Part shown: positions 44,023-53,186 of the stretch, piece after piece
How positions within the stretch are numbered: the first letter of the stretch is position 1
How the letters are laid out: each line of letters opens with the position of its first letter
Source of the DNA: Thermoplasmata archaeon
Lineage (GTDB): Archaea > Thermoplasmatota > Thermoplasmata > Thermoplasmatales > GCA-001856825
Direction of reading: 5' to 3'
DNA length: 64,000 nucleotides
NCBI GenBank assembly: GCA_021792255.1
Contig: JAJYUZ010000001.1
Span: 434,001-498,000, forward strand
Program-made: the position numbers and the translations under genes
Notes under the pieces: generated by a model
What the model was told of the DNA's origin: nothing
Seen by the model: only the letters and a program-made list of their open reading frames with translations
Database searches by the model: none

Positions 44023-45121
44023 TTTGACGGAAGTAGAGAAGATATATCCGCTGATGGTAGAATATAGGAGATACATCCACGAGAATCCAGAGCTCGGAAT
44101 GGAAACTGTTGAGACAAAAAATTACGTGAAAAAACTTGCCAACGATCTGGGATTTGTGGTAAGAGAGATTGGAAACGGTCTCATCGTTGATTCGGGAAAA
44201 TCGCCACGAATTGCACTGAGAGCCGATATGGATTCTCTTCCGATAGTGGAGGAGACGGGGCTCGCCTTCTCTTCCAAGAACATGGGAAAGATGCACGCTT
44301 GTGGCCACGATTTGCACACGTCGGTGTTGATGGGTGCAATGATCTACTGCAAGAGGATGAGCCTAAAGCCCGTACGATTTATTTTCCAGCCTGGAGAGGA
44401 AATCGGACAAGGCGCGTCAATGATGATAGAGGGTGGTTCGCTGGACGGAATATCTCACACCTTCGGACTTCATTCCTGGCCCGCCTTGAACGTGGGAGAA
44501 TATTCTATTTGCAGAGGAAAGGCTATGGCCGCGGTAGATAGTTTTGAAATAAAAGTGAAAGGAAAGGGTGGACACGGCGCCTACCCTCATCTAGCATACG
44601 ACACCATCCTGGAATCATCACGCATAATCCAATATCTACTTACCGTGCCTGCTAGAAAAATAGACCCGCTAGATTCTGCGGTCCTGAGTATAGGCTACGT
44701 GAACGGGGGAAAGGCGAACAACATAATTCCTGCAGAAGTCAATATTGGAGGGACAGTAAGAACCTACAAGAGCGAGGATTCGGAGATCATTGAGAATGAA
44801 ATTAACAAACTGAAGGGAGAGCACGTCGAAATCTCTTATCACAGGGAGCTACCTCCTCTGATAAACGAAGAGAAATTTTCCAAACTTGTGGATTCTGTCG
44901 CTTCCAAATACGTCAAGCAAGTCGAAGCAAAACCGACAATGGGAGGAGAAGATTTTGCATATTACTGTTCAAAGGTTCCGAGTGCATTTGCGTTTCTCGG
45001 AACGGGCAAGATCCAGGGCAGAGAAGTTTCTAAACACTCGAGCGTATTCGATATAAACGAGGAAGCTCTGAAATATGGCCTTCTGCTGCATTTATCTGCC
45101 ATCTATTCCACCTTGGTTTAG
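44015..45121 (+). CDS. M20-family N-acyl-amino acid amidohydrolase
   Basis: A 368-residue zinc amidohydrolase. RADMDSLPI (69-77), MHACGHD (93-99), PGEEIGQGA and a late GGEDFAYY supply the metal site and dimerisation-domain layout of IAA-/hippurate-/N-acyl-L-amino-acid hydrolases. The start is TTG 44015 overlapping the racemase stop, with AGGGGG upstream. As partner of the racemase it would release free L-amino acid from N-acyl-L-amino acid. TATA-like sequence before the next gene marks the end of this pair. Confidence 0.87.
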   Translation: MIDLTEVEKIYPLMVEYRRYIHENPELGMETVETKNYVKKLANDLGFVVREIGNGLIVDSGKSPRIALRADMDSLPIVEETGLAFSSKNMGKMHACGHDLHTSVLMGAMIYCKRMSLKPVRFIFQPGEEIGQGASMMIEGGSLDGISHTFGLHSWPALNVGEYSICRGKAMAAVDSFEIKVKGKGGHGAYPHLAYDTILESSRIIQYLLTVPARKIDPLDSAVLSIGYVNGGKANNIIPAEVNIGGTVRTYKSEDSEIIENEINKLKGEHVEISYHRELPPLINEEKFSKLVDSVASKYVKQVEAKPTMGGEDFAYYCSKVPSAFAFLGTGKIQGREVSKHSSVFDINEEALKYGLLLHLSAIYSTLV

Positions 45122-45142
45122 TTAAAATAACATTTATTATTG

Positions 45143-45532
45143 ATGCTGTTATTTGGTAGAGTGGTCGATCCCGCAACGAATTATTTTTCCTGCACCGATA
45201 AGGAGAGGGCAATTTTCGAGGCTGGAGTTAAACTAGGTTCAATTTATCATCAATATACAGGAATACCAATCAACGAGAACAACGTCGATTATGTGGAGAG
45301 AGCTATTGAAAAGGCAACTGCCGCTCAACCTTTCGTAACCAAAGTGAAGGTGAGCGTCGATAGGAGAAAAGTTGGAAAGGCTAAATCCACATACAGGTAC
45401 AAGACCCTTCTGGGAGACATGATGGACGTCAGATTGCAGATCAGGTACGGAAATGCGGTCGTAGAAGGAAAGATGGCATGGGTTCCCTCAATGAGATACC
45501 CCCTAATGAGATTCAAGGTGCTCAAGGGATGA
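45143..45532 (+). CDS. mptD: Archaeal dihydroneopterin aldolase (MptD, DUF381)
   Basis: 129 residues from ATG 45143 (a TTG directly precedes it). FEAGVKLGSIYHQYTGIPI and the DGxMxDVxLQIRY-like block (GDMMDVRLQIRYGNAVVEGKM) match the MptD/DUF381 family, which cleaves dihydroneopterin to 6-hydroxymethyl-dihydropterin for archaeal folate/methanopterin-type cofactors. First gene of a mptD-NTPase-trm1 unit joined by 4-bp overlaps. Confidence 0.82.
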   Translation: MLLFGRVVDPATNYFSCTDKERAIFEAGVKLGSIYHQYTGIPINENNVDYVERAIEKATAAQPFVTKVKVSVDRRKVGKAKSTYRYKTLLGDMMDVRLQIRYGNAVVEGKMAWVPSMRYPLMRFKVLKG

Positions 45533-46068
45533 AGGTAAAAATCTCACTGGCCGGACTTCCTGGAGTTGGAAAGACCCAAACGCTCCTCAAAACGATTGAC
45601 ATTCTTGAAAAAGAGGGAAACGTCATCGGTGGAATCCTGACCGAGAAGGTCATGGACGGAAAGGAGTCAGTCGGCCTTAAGGTGCTGGATTGGCACAGCA
45701 AGAATTCGATCATATTCGCGCACAAGAGCATAAACTCGAGGATCAGAATAGGAAAATTTGGGGTAGACCTGAAGGCATTTGATCAGGTCGCGATTCCTGC
45801 GATTGAATGGTCGAGAGACAACGCTGACGTAATAGTCGTTGATGAAGTAGGCAAAATCGAGCAAGAGAGCAAGCCATACACAGAGATAGTTAAAGAGGTA
45901 ATCGAGCTGGACAAGATGATGATTCTTACCCTACACAAGAAAGGTAGAAACCCCCTGCTCCAGGAGGTTAAGAAAAGGGACGACGTCAGGAGTCTGGAGG
46001 TTACCCAGATAAACAGAACCCTTCTTCCCTACAAGATCGCACAGCTCCTCAAGGGAGAGGAAGCTTGA
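45529..46068 (+). CDS. Nucleoside-triphosphatase, THEP1 family
   Basis: A 179-residue P-loop protein from ATG 45529, which overlaps the mptD stop (ATGA). Walker A is GLPGVGKTQT near residue 8, and Walker B is VIVVDEVGKIE. GGILTEKV is the family's second block. THEP1 proteins hydrolyse NTPs and are also called cancer-related NTPase homologues. The cellular role is unclear. The frame is open to an ATG at 45478 but that would lie inside mptD. Confidence 0.85.
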   Translation: MKVKISLAGLPGVGKTQTLLKTIDILEKEGNVIGGILTEKVMDGKESVGLKVLDWHSKNSIIFAHKSINSRIRIGKFGVDLKAFDQVAIPAIEWSRDNADVIVVDEVGKIEQESKPYTEIVKEVIELDKMMILTLHKKGRNPLLQEVKKRDDVRSLEVTQINRTLLPYKIAQLLKGEEA

Positions 46069-47063
46069 TTATTCACGAAGGAACAGTAGACATAGAAACT
46101 ATTTCGACTTTTGAAAAGGGTCCCGGAAGAATTTCCCCTGGCTTCTACAACAGAACGATGGAATTGTCTAGAGATATGAGCGTAGCTCTCCTAAAAGTGC
46201 TCAAACCTGGAGTGGCGCTTGACTCGATGGCTGGCACGGGGATCAGGGGACTGAGGATCGCAAAAGAAACAGAATGGACCGTCGTGCTCAACGATAAGGA
46301 TTCGAGAAACACCGAAATCCAGAAGAAGAACGCCGCGTTGAATTCGCTCGACCTGGAAGTGATGAGAGGGGACTATTTTTGTGCCGTATCGTCGCGAAAG
46401 TGGGACTACATTGATGTCGACCCATTCGGGACTCCATCGGGACTGGTGGATGCTGCTATAATGAATCTCAAGAACAACGGAATAGTCGGGGTGACGATGA
46501 CCGATACGGCTAACCTGGAAGGGAAATCAATTTCAAAAGGCCACAGGATCTATGGCTCAAGATCCATCAAGGGAATCTATTCAAGGGAAATTTCGACCAG
46601 GATATTCGCAAAATATGTTATTGAAAGAGGAGCTTCGCTCGGCAGGGCTGGAAGAATCCTACTATCGATAAGGGACGGCCACTTCATAAGGGTGTTTGTC
46701 AGATTCAAGAAAGGAAATATGGTAGCCGATGACTCTCTGAAGGACTTGAAAATGGTAAACGTTGGTGGAGAGGAGATCGGACCTGTATATACCGGAAGGT
46801 TGTACGATCCCGAGATTCTCGAAAAGATTAATGGCTTCCATCTTTCTGACTATTCCCAAAAAGTGCTCTCCAATTTCAAGAACGAGGATCTGATGTTCCT
46901 CTTCTATGAGAACTCGAATGGAGGACGAGAGGTGAAGAAATCTAGGATCATAGAAGAACTACAAAATAGAGGTCATAAGGCGGGTAACACAAATTTCAGC
47001 GAAAAAGGAATCAAATCGGATGCAGAAAGCGAAGAGTACAGAAAAATTGTGAGCCTGCTATAA
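46065..47063 (+). CDS. trm1: tRNA (guanine26-N2)-dimethyltransferase
   Basis: A 332-residue Trm1. Landmarks: VFY-type start region (GRISPGFYNRTMELSRDMS), the SAM site LDSMAGTGIRGLRIA, IDVDPFGTPSGLVDAA (catalytic DPFG motif), TMTDTANLEG and RIFAKYVIERGASLGRAG. It methylates G26 of tRNA. The start TTG 46065 overlaps the NTPase stop, with GGGAGAGGAAG upstream. It is slightly shorter than other archaeal Trm1 (about 370-380). Confidence 0.93.
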   Translation: MIIHEGTVDIETISTFEKGPGRISPGFYNRTMELSRDMSVALLKVLKPGVALDSMAGTGIRGLRIAKETEWTVVLNDKDSRNTEIQKKNAALNSLDLEVMRGDYFCAVSSRKWDYIDVDPFGTPSGLVDAAIMNLKNNGIVGVTMTDTANLEGKSISKGHRIYGSRSIKGIYSREISTRIFAKYVIERGASLGRAGRILLSIRDGHFIRVFVRFKKGNMVADDSLKDLKMVNVGGEEIGPVYTGRLYDPEILEKINGFHLSDYSQKVLSNFKNEDLMFLFYENSNGGREVKKSRIIEELQNRGHKAGNTNFSEKGIKSDAESEEYRKIVSLL

Positions 47064-47115
47064 AAAGGCTATATTCAGACAAGCTTATTTAATAGTTGAA
47101 CCTTCGGTTGTAGGC

Positions 47116-47934
47116 ATGAAAGGATATCTCGCACTGATGAGACCTGTTAACGCGGTTATGGCGTCCTTTGGAACCGTGATCGGTGGAATCATTGCAGTAG
47201 AGAGCATCAGGGGACTTCTGTACCCCAAACTGTATTTGGCTATGGCAGTAGTTTTCTTGGTACTGCTAGGCGGAAATATCCTGAACGATTACTTCGATGC
47301 TGAAACAGACAGGATCAACCATCCTTCGAGACCCATACCTTCAGGGGAGGTTTCAAGGACGTCTGCAAAGTACCTGGCAATCGCCCTCTTTGTGGCTGGT
47401 TTAGTACTGTCAATATTTACGCTTAACATAACGCAATTCCTGATTGCGGGTCTGGCCGTTTTTCTGCTCGTGACCTATGAGTGGAAAACAAAGGCCTGGG
47501 GACTTGTGGGAAATATAATCATATCAGCGCTAGTTGGGCTGATTTTCATCTACGGAAGTTTATCGATCAAACTGACCTACGTGGTGATAGTCTTATCCCT
47601 GATGGCATTCCTCGCCAATCTTGCGAGGGAGATAGTCAAGGACGTGGAGGATGTCACTGGAGACGTCAACAGGACGACCCTCCCCAAAAAGATAGGTAAG
47701 GGGCTCAGTCTGGTCGCAGCAGCGATCCTGATCATCCTGGCCGTTTCTCTGACCCCCATACCCTACGTCTTCTTCAACTGGAGTGGGTTTTACGCTTTCA
47801 CTGTCGCACTTTCCGACATAATTTTCATAGCCTCCGTTTTCTTCTTCTTTAACAACCAGACCAGAGGACAGAATCTGATTAAGATAGCAATGATCCTCGG
47901 TCTGGTGGCTTTCCTGGTTGGTAGCGCTTTATGA
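47116..47934 (+). CDS. Geranylgeranylglycerol-phosphate geranylgeranyltransferase (UbiA family)
   Basis: A 272-residue membrane prenyltransferase with about eight helices. The Asp-rich motifs are NDYFDAETDRINHPSRPIPSG and REIVKDVEDVTGD. It adds the second geranylgeranyl chain to GGGP, giving the archaeal ether-lipid precursor DGGGP. It overlaps the GGGP synthase gene by 4 bp, so two consecutive lipid steps are co-translated, which settles the substrate better than sequence alone. Confidence 0.92.
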   Translation: MKGYLALMRPVNAVMASFGTVIGGIIAVESIRGLLYPKLYLAMAVVFLVLLGGNILNDYFDAETDRINHPSRPIPSGEVSRTSAKYLAIALFVAGLVLSIFTLNITQFLIAGLAVFLLVTYEWKTKAWGLVGNIIISALVGLIFIYGSLSIKLTYVVIVLSLMAFLANLAREIVKDVEDVTGDVNRTTLPKKIGKGLSLVAAAILIILAVSLTPIPYVFFNWSGFYAFTVALSDIIFIASVFFFFNNQTRGQNLIKIAMILGLVAFLVGSAL

Positions 47935-48647
47935 TTCTTGAAAACATTAAGTATGGAAGAATTAGGCACTTGACATTACTGGATCCAGAAAAGAACGGAC
48001 CGAAGAACATTGAAAAGGTCATAGATTTCATTGACAGGTCTGGAAGCGATGCAATTATGGTGGGAGGATCCACAGGAACCGGGACAAAATCGGTGGACGA
48101 TCTGGTAGGTGCCATTAAGGGACTCACCAAGAAACCAGTGATCCTTTTCCCCTCCAGCCCTGAAGCTTTCTCCCCTAGAGCAGATGCTATCTTCTATCTC
48201 AGTCTACTGAACTCGTCTTCCCTGAGGTACGTTATGGGATTTCAGGTCCAATCTGCGAGGCTGCTCAAGAGTGCGAGGATGGAGGTCATTTCAGTCGCCT
48301 ACCTCGTATTCGAACCGGGCATGACTGTCGGAAAAGTCGGCGGCGCTAAATTGATAGGGCGTGAGGACGTTTCGACTGCCCTAGATTACGCCACTGCTGC
48401 AGAACTGATCGGTTTCCATGCGATTTACCTGGAAGCGGGCTCAGGAGCTCCACAGAGTATTGATCCTGCCGTGGTAAAGGCCGTCTGCGAAGACATGACA
48501 ATTCCGGTAATAGTCGGAGGGGGCATCAGAGATCCCGTTACTGCGAAGAAAATGTTAGACGCAGGTGCGGCTGCGATCGTTACAGGCACCATAGCTGAAA
48601 ACGATCCGGAAATCCTCGGGAAAATTGTCAGCGCAATTAAGGCCTAG
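47931..48647 (+). CDS. Geranylgeranylglyceryl phosphate synthase
   Basis: A 238-residue TIM barrel of the PcrB/GGGPS family. HLTLLDPEKNG, IMVGGSTGTG, FPSSPEAFSPRADAIFYLSLLNS, YLEAGSGAP and VGGGIRDP are visible. It joins sn-glycerol-1-phosphate with geranylgeranyl diphosphate, the first committed step of archaeal lipids. It ends 4 bp into the convergent TPR gene. Confidence 0.95.
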   Translation: MILENIKYGRIRHLTLLDPEKNGPKNIEKVIDFIDRSGSDAIMVGGSTGTGTKSVDDLVGAIKGLTKKPVILFPSSPEAFSPRADAIFYLSLLNSSSLRYVMGFQVQSARLLKSARMEVISVAYLVFEPGMTVGKVGGAKLIGREDVSTALDYATAAELIGFHAIYLEAGSGAPQSIDPAVVKAVCEDMTIPVIVGGGIRDPVTAKKMLDAGAAAIVTGTIAENDPEILGKIVSAIKA

Positions 48648-49261
48648 ATTCCAGACTCGATCTTCTGCAGATTCAGCTTTGCCTTGTTGTTGGATGGATC
48701 GAGGGAGAGGGCCTTTTCTAAATCTTCTACTGCCGTCGCATTGTCACCCTTGGACATGTACGCAAGACCCCTGTTGACGAAGTAGTCTGCGTTTTGAGGA
48801 TTGAGTTTGATCGACTGGTCGTAGTTCTTGATAGCGTTGCCATAATCCTGGAGATAGAAATAAGCGTTCCCGAGATTTACGAATCCTTCGAGATACATCT
48901 CATCCCTCTCAATACACTTCTGAAGATTCTCCACTGCATTCCTGTAGTCTCCCCGTTCTAGATAGATGCTTCCGACATTGAAGTAAAGATCCTGATCGTC
49001 TCTGCCTTCCTTGATTAGTTCGTCAAAAACTTCCAGTGCCTTTTCGTATTTGCCAGAATGGAAGTATGTCACCGCTAGATTGAATCTCGTTTCATAATCG
49101 TCCTTGTTCAGTTCGAGTGCCCTCTGGAAATTCTCGATGGCTTCCTTGTATTTCTTTAGAGAGAGATACCTAGAGCCCCTTTCAAAATAGATCTCCGCAC
49201 TCACGGTTCTTTCCTCGTCCTTGCCCTCTTCATTGTTTTCCTTTGTGACTCTAAAGTCCAT
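48644..49261 (-). CDS. Tetratricopeptide-repeat protein
   Basis: 205 residues forming about five TPR units in tandem: SRYLSLKKYKEAIENFQRALELN, then VTYFHSGKYEKALEVFDELI, VGSIYLERGDYRNAVENLQKCI, LGNAYFYLQDYGNAIKNYDQSI and RGLAYMSKGDNATAVEDLEKAL. No signal peptide; a protein-protein scaffold. The short acidic N-terminus is unstructured. Partner unknown. Confidence 0.88.
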   Translation of the reverse strand: MDFRVTKENNEEGKDEERTVSAEIYFERGSRYLSLKKYKEAIENFQRALELNKDDYETRFNLAVTYFHSGKYEKALEVFDELIKEGRDDQDLYFNVGSIYLERGDYRNAVENLQKCIERDEMYLEGFVNLGNAYFYLQDYGNAIKNYDQSIKLNPQNADYFVNRGLAYMSKGDNATAVEDLEKALSLDPSNNKAKLNLQKIESGI

Positions 49262-49306
49262 TGTTCACTTGAATTGAAGAAGGAAATAAAATGTTTGTCA
49301 GAAAGT

Positions 49307-50641
49307 TCAGGACATTTCCCGAAGAACCTGTTCCACCTTTTCAGAGAATTGATCTATGTCCTCTTCGTCCAGGATCATTGGAGGCCTGAACCTTATCGTC
49401 TTCTCCGCTGCTTTCAGTACTACGACTCCCTTGGAATAGAGGCGATCGGAGAATTCGTCCCTCAACTTTGTTGTGTTGAGATCGATGGCATCCATCACTC
49501 CCTTTCCCCTCGGATTGTTCACCAGATCAGGGAACTTGTCATTTATCTCGTTCAGGAACTCCACAATGATCTTTCCCATATTCTCTGCATTCCTAATGAG
49601 ATTGTATTTCTTCATGATCTCTAACGTCTTGGTAGATCTGACCATATCTGCTAGATTTCCCCCCCAAGTCGAATTGATCCTGCTGGACACCTTGAAAACG
49701 TTGTCTTCCACTTCATCTAATTTATCTCCGGCCATCATACCACAGACCTGCGACTTCTTTCCGAATGCGAGCAGATCTGGTTTTATTCCGAAGTGCTGGT
49801 GTGCCCACCATTTTCCCGTGATACCCATTCCCGATTGGACTTCATCCACTATGAACAGCGCATCGTTTTCGTGGACTACTTCAAACGCCCTTTCAAAATA
49901 TTCCTTTCTGAAGTGGTTGTCCCCACCCTCCCCCTGGATTGGCTCCATAATGAAGGCTGCAATATCGTTCCCATATTTCTTGAAGGCGGCTTCCATTTCC
50001 TCGATACTCTTGTCCTCTAGCTTTTCTACTTCGTCTGTGGATTTCTTGTTCAGAGGGAATTTTACCTTAGGGTTCACTATTCTTGGCCAGTCAAACTTTG
50101 GGAAGTACTTGGTTTTGTTGGGGTCGAAAGTATTGGTAAGGCTGAGCGTGTAACCTGTCCTGCCGTGGAATGCATCCTTCAGGTGAATTATCTTTGATCC
50201 CTTCTCTCCTTTGACTCCATTCGACTGATTTTTCCTGACCTTCCAGTCGAATGCTGCCTTCAACGCATTTTCCACTGCAAGCGCACCGCCGTCAATGAAG
50301 AAAAAATGTTTCATGTACTCGGGTCCAGTCTCCACCGCAAATGTGTCTACGAACCTCGCCATTTCGGGCGTGTAGATATCGGAATTCGTGACTTTTGTGA
50401 TGGCAGCCCATTTCAGTTCCTCGAGAAATTCCTTCTCAAACATGTCGGGATGGTTCATCCCTACGGCATTTGAAGCGAAGAAACCAAAGAAATCCAGAAA
50501 TTCTCTATTGGTCTCGAGATCGTACAACTTCATCCCCTTGCTCCTCTGAAGATCCAGGATGAGAGGAAGACCGTCTGCTAGCATGTGAGACGATATCATT
50601 TTTTTAATCTCATTTGCATCCAATAATTGTTCATTAAACAT
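49307..50641 (-). CDS. lat: L-lysine 6-transaminase
   Basis: A 444-residue class III aminotransferase. The start (ANEIKKMISSHMLADGLPL, LDLQRSKG) and FGFFASNAVGMNHP match the lysine epsilon-aminotransferase group. HGRTGYTLSLTNT, IMEPIQGEGGDNHF, FIVDEVQSGMG and AFGKKSQVCG (PLP Lys) are present. It converts L-lysine and 2-oxoglutarate to aminoadipate semialdehyde and glutamate. It could consume lysine from the mDAP decarboxylase at 19711. Single gene. Confidence 0.88.
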   Translation of the reverse strand: MFNEQLLDANEIKKMISSHMLADGLPLILDLQRSKGMKLYDLETNREFLDFFGFFASNAVGMNHPDMFEKEFLEELKWAAITKVTNSDIYTPEMARFVDTFAVETGPEYMKHFFFIDGGALAVENALKAAFDWKVRKNQSNGVKGEKGSKIIHLKDAFHGRTGYTLSLTNTFDPNKTKYFPKFDWPRIVNPKVKFPLNKKSTDEVEKLEDKSIEEMEAAFKKYGNDIAAFIMEPIQGEGGDNHFRKEYFERAFEVVHENDALFIVDEVQSGMGITGKWWAHQHFGIKPDLLAFGKKSQVCGMMAGDKLDEVEDNVFKVSSRINSTWGGNLADMVRSTKTLEIMKKYNLIRNAENMGKIIVEFLNEINDKFPDLVNNPRGKGVMDAIDLNTTKLRDEFSDRLYSKGVVVLKAAEKTIRFRPPMILDEEDIDQFSEKVEQVLREMS

Positions 50642-50713
50642 ACAACAAAATTAAGATAATCGATAAATACCTTTCTTATTTTTAAAATTATTGTATAATT
50701 AAAATAAAACAAA

Positions 50714-51361
50714 TTATTTTAAAATGCCTTTGCAACCATCAATCTTGATGTCTTCGTGGAATACTTTGGAGAGGTTTTGGATGATTAAGTCCAAGAACTT
50801 TTTTTCGTCTACTTCTCCCTCTGTTTCTTTGTTCAGAGATGTCATGACACCAGGGTCAAGATCACACGGACTAATGTTGAAGAACTTGCTGAGGTCCGTA
50901 TTCAGGTTGATAGCCACTCCGTGCATCGTAGAGAAGCCTTTCACTGCGAATCCGATGGAGCATATTTTCCTTCCGTTCACCCAGACACCAGTCTCCTTAT
51001 ACAGCCTTCCTTCTCCCTCGAGTCCGTACATTGAAAGCGTTTCGTTGAGTGCATTCTGGACCTGTTCTATGAGTTCCCTGACATTAATTCCTCGCTCCTT
51101 CAGATTGAATATAAAATACAGGACCAATTGGCCCTTTCCGTGATAGGTGAGGTTTCCCCCCCTTTCGACTCTGATGATAGGAACAGAATAGCTTTGCTCA
51201 TTTTCCCGGTTAAAATGGATCCCTCCCGTGTAAGTGTCGCTGTGCTCCGTCGCTATTATCGTATCCCCTATTTTTCCATCGTTTCTAAGTTCATTCAACT
51301 CTCTCTGCAATTCTAGGCATCTACCGTAATCCATTGGAATGCATTTGAGGAGAGAGATCAT
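50714..51361 (-). CDS. lipB: Octanoyl (lipoyl) transferase LipB
   Basis: A 215-residue LipB. RVERGGNLTYHGKGQLVLYFIF is the RGGxxTYHGPGQ signature, and KICSIGFAVKGFSTMHGVAINLN carries the active-site Lys and the family block GxAVxxxxxxHGxAxN. The catalytic Cys region is ISPCDLDPGVMTSL. It attaches octanoyl groups to lipoyl domains. No lipA or 2-oxoacid dehydrogenase genes are in the window. An ATG nine codons downstream is an alternative start. Confidence 0.9.
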   Translation of the reverse strand: MISLLKCIPMDYGRCLELQRELNELRNDGKIGDTIIATEHSDTYTGGIHFNRENEQSYSVPIIRVERGGNLTYHGKGQLVLYFIFNLKERGINVRELIEQVQNALNETLSMYGLEGEGRLYKETGVWVNGRKICSIGFAVKGFSTMHGVAINLNTDLSKFFNISPCDLDPGVMTSLNKETEGEVDEKKFLDLIIQNLSKVFHEDIKIDGCKGILK

Positions 51362-51684
51362 TTAGCTCCAAAATGCATCTATGAATATATCATTAGTCTT
51401 TTACAGATGACTCATTTTTTAGCTTGAGATTCTTCGACAGCTGCGTGAATTCAGCCATTTCTGAATACGAGTAGTAAACGGCTACATTCTATCGCTTCAC
51501 GACCGTTCTCTTTTATTGAGATTCGTTGCAGATATTCGATTCGTTCTCAGAAACGTCATTTTGGTAAGGTCATCGGACGGTCAATTGTAGTTATCGACCA
51601 AGGCAAGGTTGCTGTGACTTTATCGGCATCAATTAAAAGGTTTTATACATTAAACATCTTTAGGTCTTACTCTGCAGTGATCAA
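51362..51684. promoter_or_regulatory. Upstream region of the ribosomal/RNAP operon
   Basis: 323 bp without a supported gene. TTTTATACAT at 51641-51650 is a good TATA box; transcription would begin near 51667-51675, leaving a short leader with GTGATC (anti-Shine-Dalgarno match) just before the uS13 ATG. The remainder holds no recognisable element. Confidence 0.5.
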
Positions 51685-52221
51685 ATGGCTGAACAGAAAG
51701 TAAAGAATGAGAATATAAAATATATTGTTAGACTTGCGAACACAAACCTAGACGGTACGAGACAGGCCGTGTACGCTCTTTCAAATATCAAGGGAATTGG
51801 ATACAGGACTGCCGAAATCTTGCTCAAGAAGATGAAGATACCCATGAACACCAAGCTGGGAGAAATTGACGATAGTAAGATTGAGGAGATTAAAGAGTTA
51901 ATAGACAAAAGGTACAACGAGATCTATCCCACTTGGACGCTCAATCACCAGAAGGACATACAGACTGGTGAGAATCTGCTGAAAGTTGGACCGGATCTTG
52001 GCGTTGCTCTTCAGGACGACGTTAACAGGATGAAGAGAACGAGAAGTTATAAGGGGACTAGGCACGAGAGAGGTAAGAAGGTAAGGGGACAGAGAACGAG
52101 ATCGAATGGAAGAAAGGGACTCGCGGTGGGAGTTATAAAGAAGAGAGAGGGACCGGCTGAGGGTGCTCCGGCACCATCTGCGGCACCGGCAGCAGCACCT
52201 GCTGAAGAGCCCAAGAAGTGA
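51685..52221 (+). CDS. rps13: Ribosomal protein uS13
   Basis: A 178-residue uS13. KYIVRLANTNLDGTRQAVYALSNIKGIGYRTA is the helix-turn-helix start, and TRSYKGTRHERGKKVRGQRTRSNGR the basic C-terminal RNA-binding segment. An Ala/Pro/Glu-rich tail (about 150-178) extends beyond the usual archaeal end. First gene of the S13-S4-S11-Rpo3 operon; 6 bp to the next gene. Confidence 0.97.
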   Translation: MAEQKVKNENIKYIVRLANTNLDGTRQAVYALSNIKGIGYRTAEILLKKMKIPMNTKLGEIDDSKIEEIKELIDKRYNEIYPTWTLNHQKDIQTGENLLKVGPDLGVALQDDVNRMKRTRSYKGTRHERGKKVRGQRTRSNGRKGLAVGVIKKREGPAEGAPAPSAAPAAAPAEEPKK

Positions 52222-52227
52222 TGATTT

Positions 52228-52803
52228 ATGGGAGATCCTAGAAAAATTAGGAAGAAATACGAGACTCCGAGACATCCTTACGAGGGGGAGCGTATAAAGG
52301 CAGAGAACCAGATTGTTGGCGCTTACGGACTGAAGAACAAGAGAGAACTGTGGAAGGCCGAGTCCGAACTCAGGAAATACAGGACGAATGCAAGGGATAT
52401 TCAGGCGAGCCTGAGACTGGGGGACACACGAGCCGCGGAGCAGGTAAAGAGCATGATCGGCAGACTCTCCAGATACGGAATACTCAGCGAGAACGCGACC
52501 GCTGACGACATACTGGCACTCAATGTTCAATCTTTCCTGGAAAGAAGACTTCAAACTCTGGTCATGAGGAAGGGCCTGGCCAGAACTCCCGGGATGGCGA
52601 GGCAACTCATAGTGCACGGACACATCTCCGTGGGTGAGAGAAAGGTCACAATCCCTGGATACAAGGTTCTCAAACTAGAGGAAGAATCGGTCGAATATGC
52701 ACCAAACTCTCCGCTCGCAAACGAATTACATCCGATGAGAGTAGTGGGCGAGAATAAGAGAGGAGAGGCAGCAGAACCAGTCAAGAATGAGGAGGTAAAA
52801 TAA
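52228..52803 (+). CDS. rps4: Ribosomal protein uS4
   Basis: A 191-residue uS4 with [18 protein letters not shown] at the start and an S4 RNA-binding domain ([34 protein letters not shown]). It is a primary 16S rRNA binder. Its last base overlaps the uS11 ATG. The short acidic C-terminal tail is unremarkable. Confidence 0.97.
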   Translation: MGDPRKIRKKYETPRHPYEGERIKAENQIVGAYGLKNKRELWKAESELRKYRTNARDIQASLRLGDTRAAEQVKSMIGRLSRYGILSENATADDILALNVQSFLERRLQTLVMRKGLARTPGMARQLIVHGHISVGERKVTIPGYKVLKLEEESVEYAPNSPLANELHPMRVVGENKRGEAAEPVKNEEVK

Positions 52804-53186
52804 TGGGCAAATTAGGAGTTGTAAATATCTACGCTTCACAGAACAACACGGTTATCACGGTAACGGACATCACCGGGGCCGAGACGCTTGCGAAGGCATC
52901 TGGTGGTATGGTCGTAAAGGCAGACAGGGATGAGAGTTCACCCTATGCCGCCATGAAAGAAATAGACCTGATAGTTGAAAAACTGAGGGAGAAGGAGATC
53001 ACCGACGTTGTTATCAAGATCAGAGCTCCGGGAGGAGCAAAGAGCCACAACCCTGGACCGGGGGCTCAGGCAGCTGTAAGAGCACTAGCCAGAGCAGGCA
53101 TAAAGATTTCAAGAATAGAGGACTCAACACCCATTCCCCACGACGGAACCAAGAAGAAAGGGGGGAAGAGGGGAAGGAGAGTATGA
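52803..53186 (+). CDS. rps11: Ribosomal protein uS11
   Basis: A 127-residue uS11 with [42 protein letters not shown] and the C-terminal [15 protein letters not shown] block. It forms the platform of the small subunit. It overlaps rps4 by one base and rpoD by 4 bp. Confidence 0.97.
   Translation: MGKLGVVNIYASQNNTVITVTDITGAETLAKASGGMVVKADRDESSPYAAMKEIDLIVEKLREKEITDVVIKIRAPGGAKSHNPGPGAQAAVRALARAGIKISRIEDSTPIPHDGTKKKGGKRGRRV

Noticed and set aside
49473..50153. 226-codon plus-strand frame inside the lysine aminotransferase gene
   Set aside because: Shadow of the opposite-strand gene, whose motifs are complete.
51898..52623. 241-codon minus-strand frame opposite uS13/uS4
   Set aside because: Arg/Ser/Leu-rich mirror of the strongly coding ribosomal genes; no family, no promoter.
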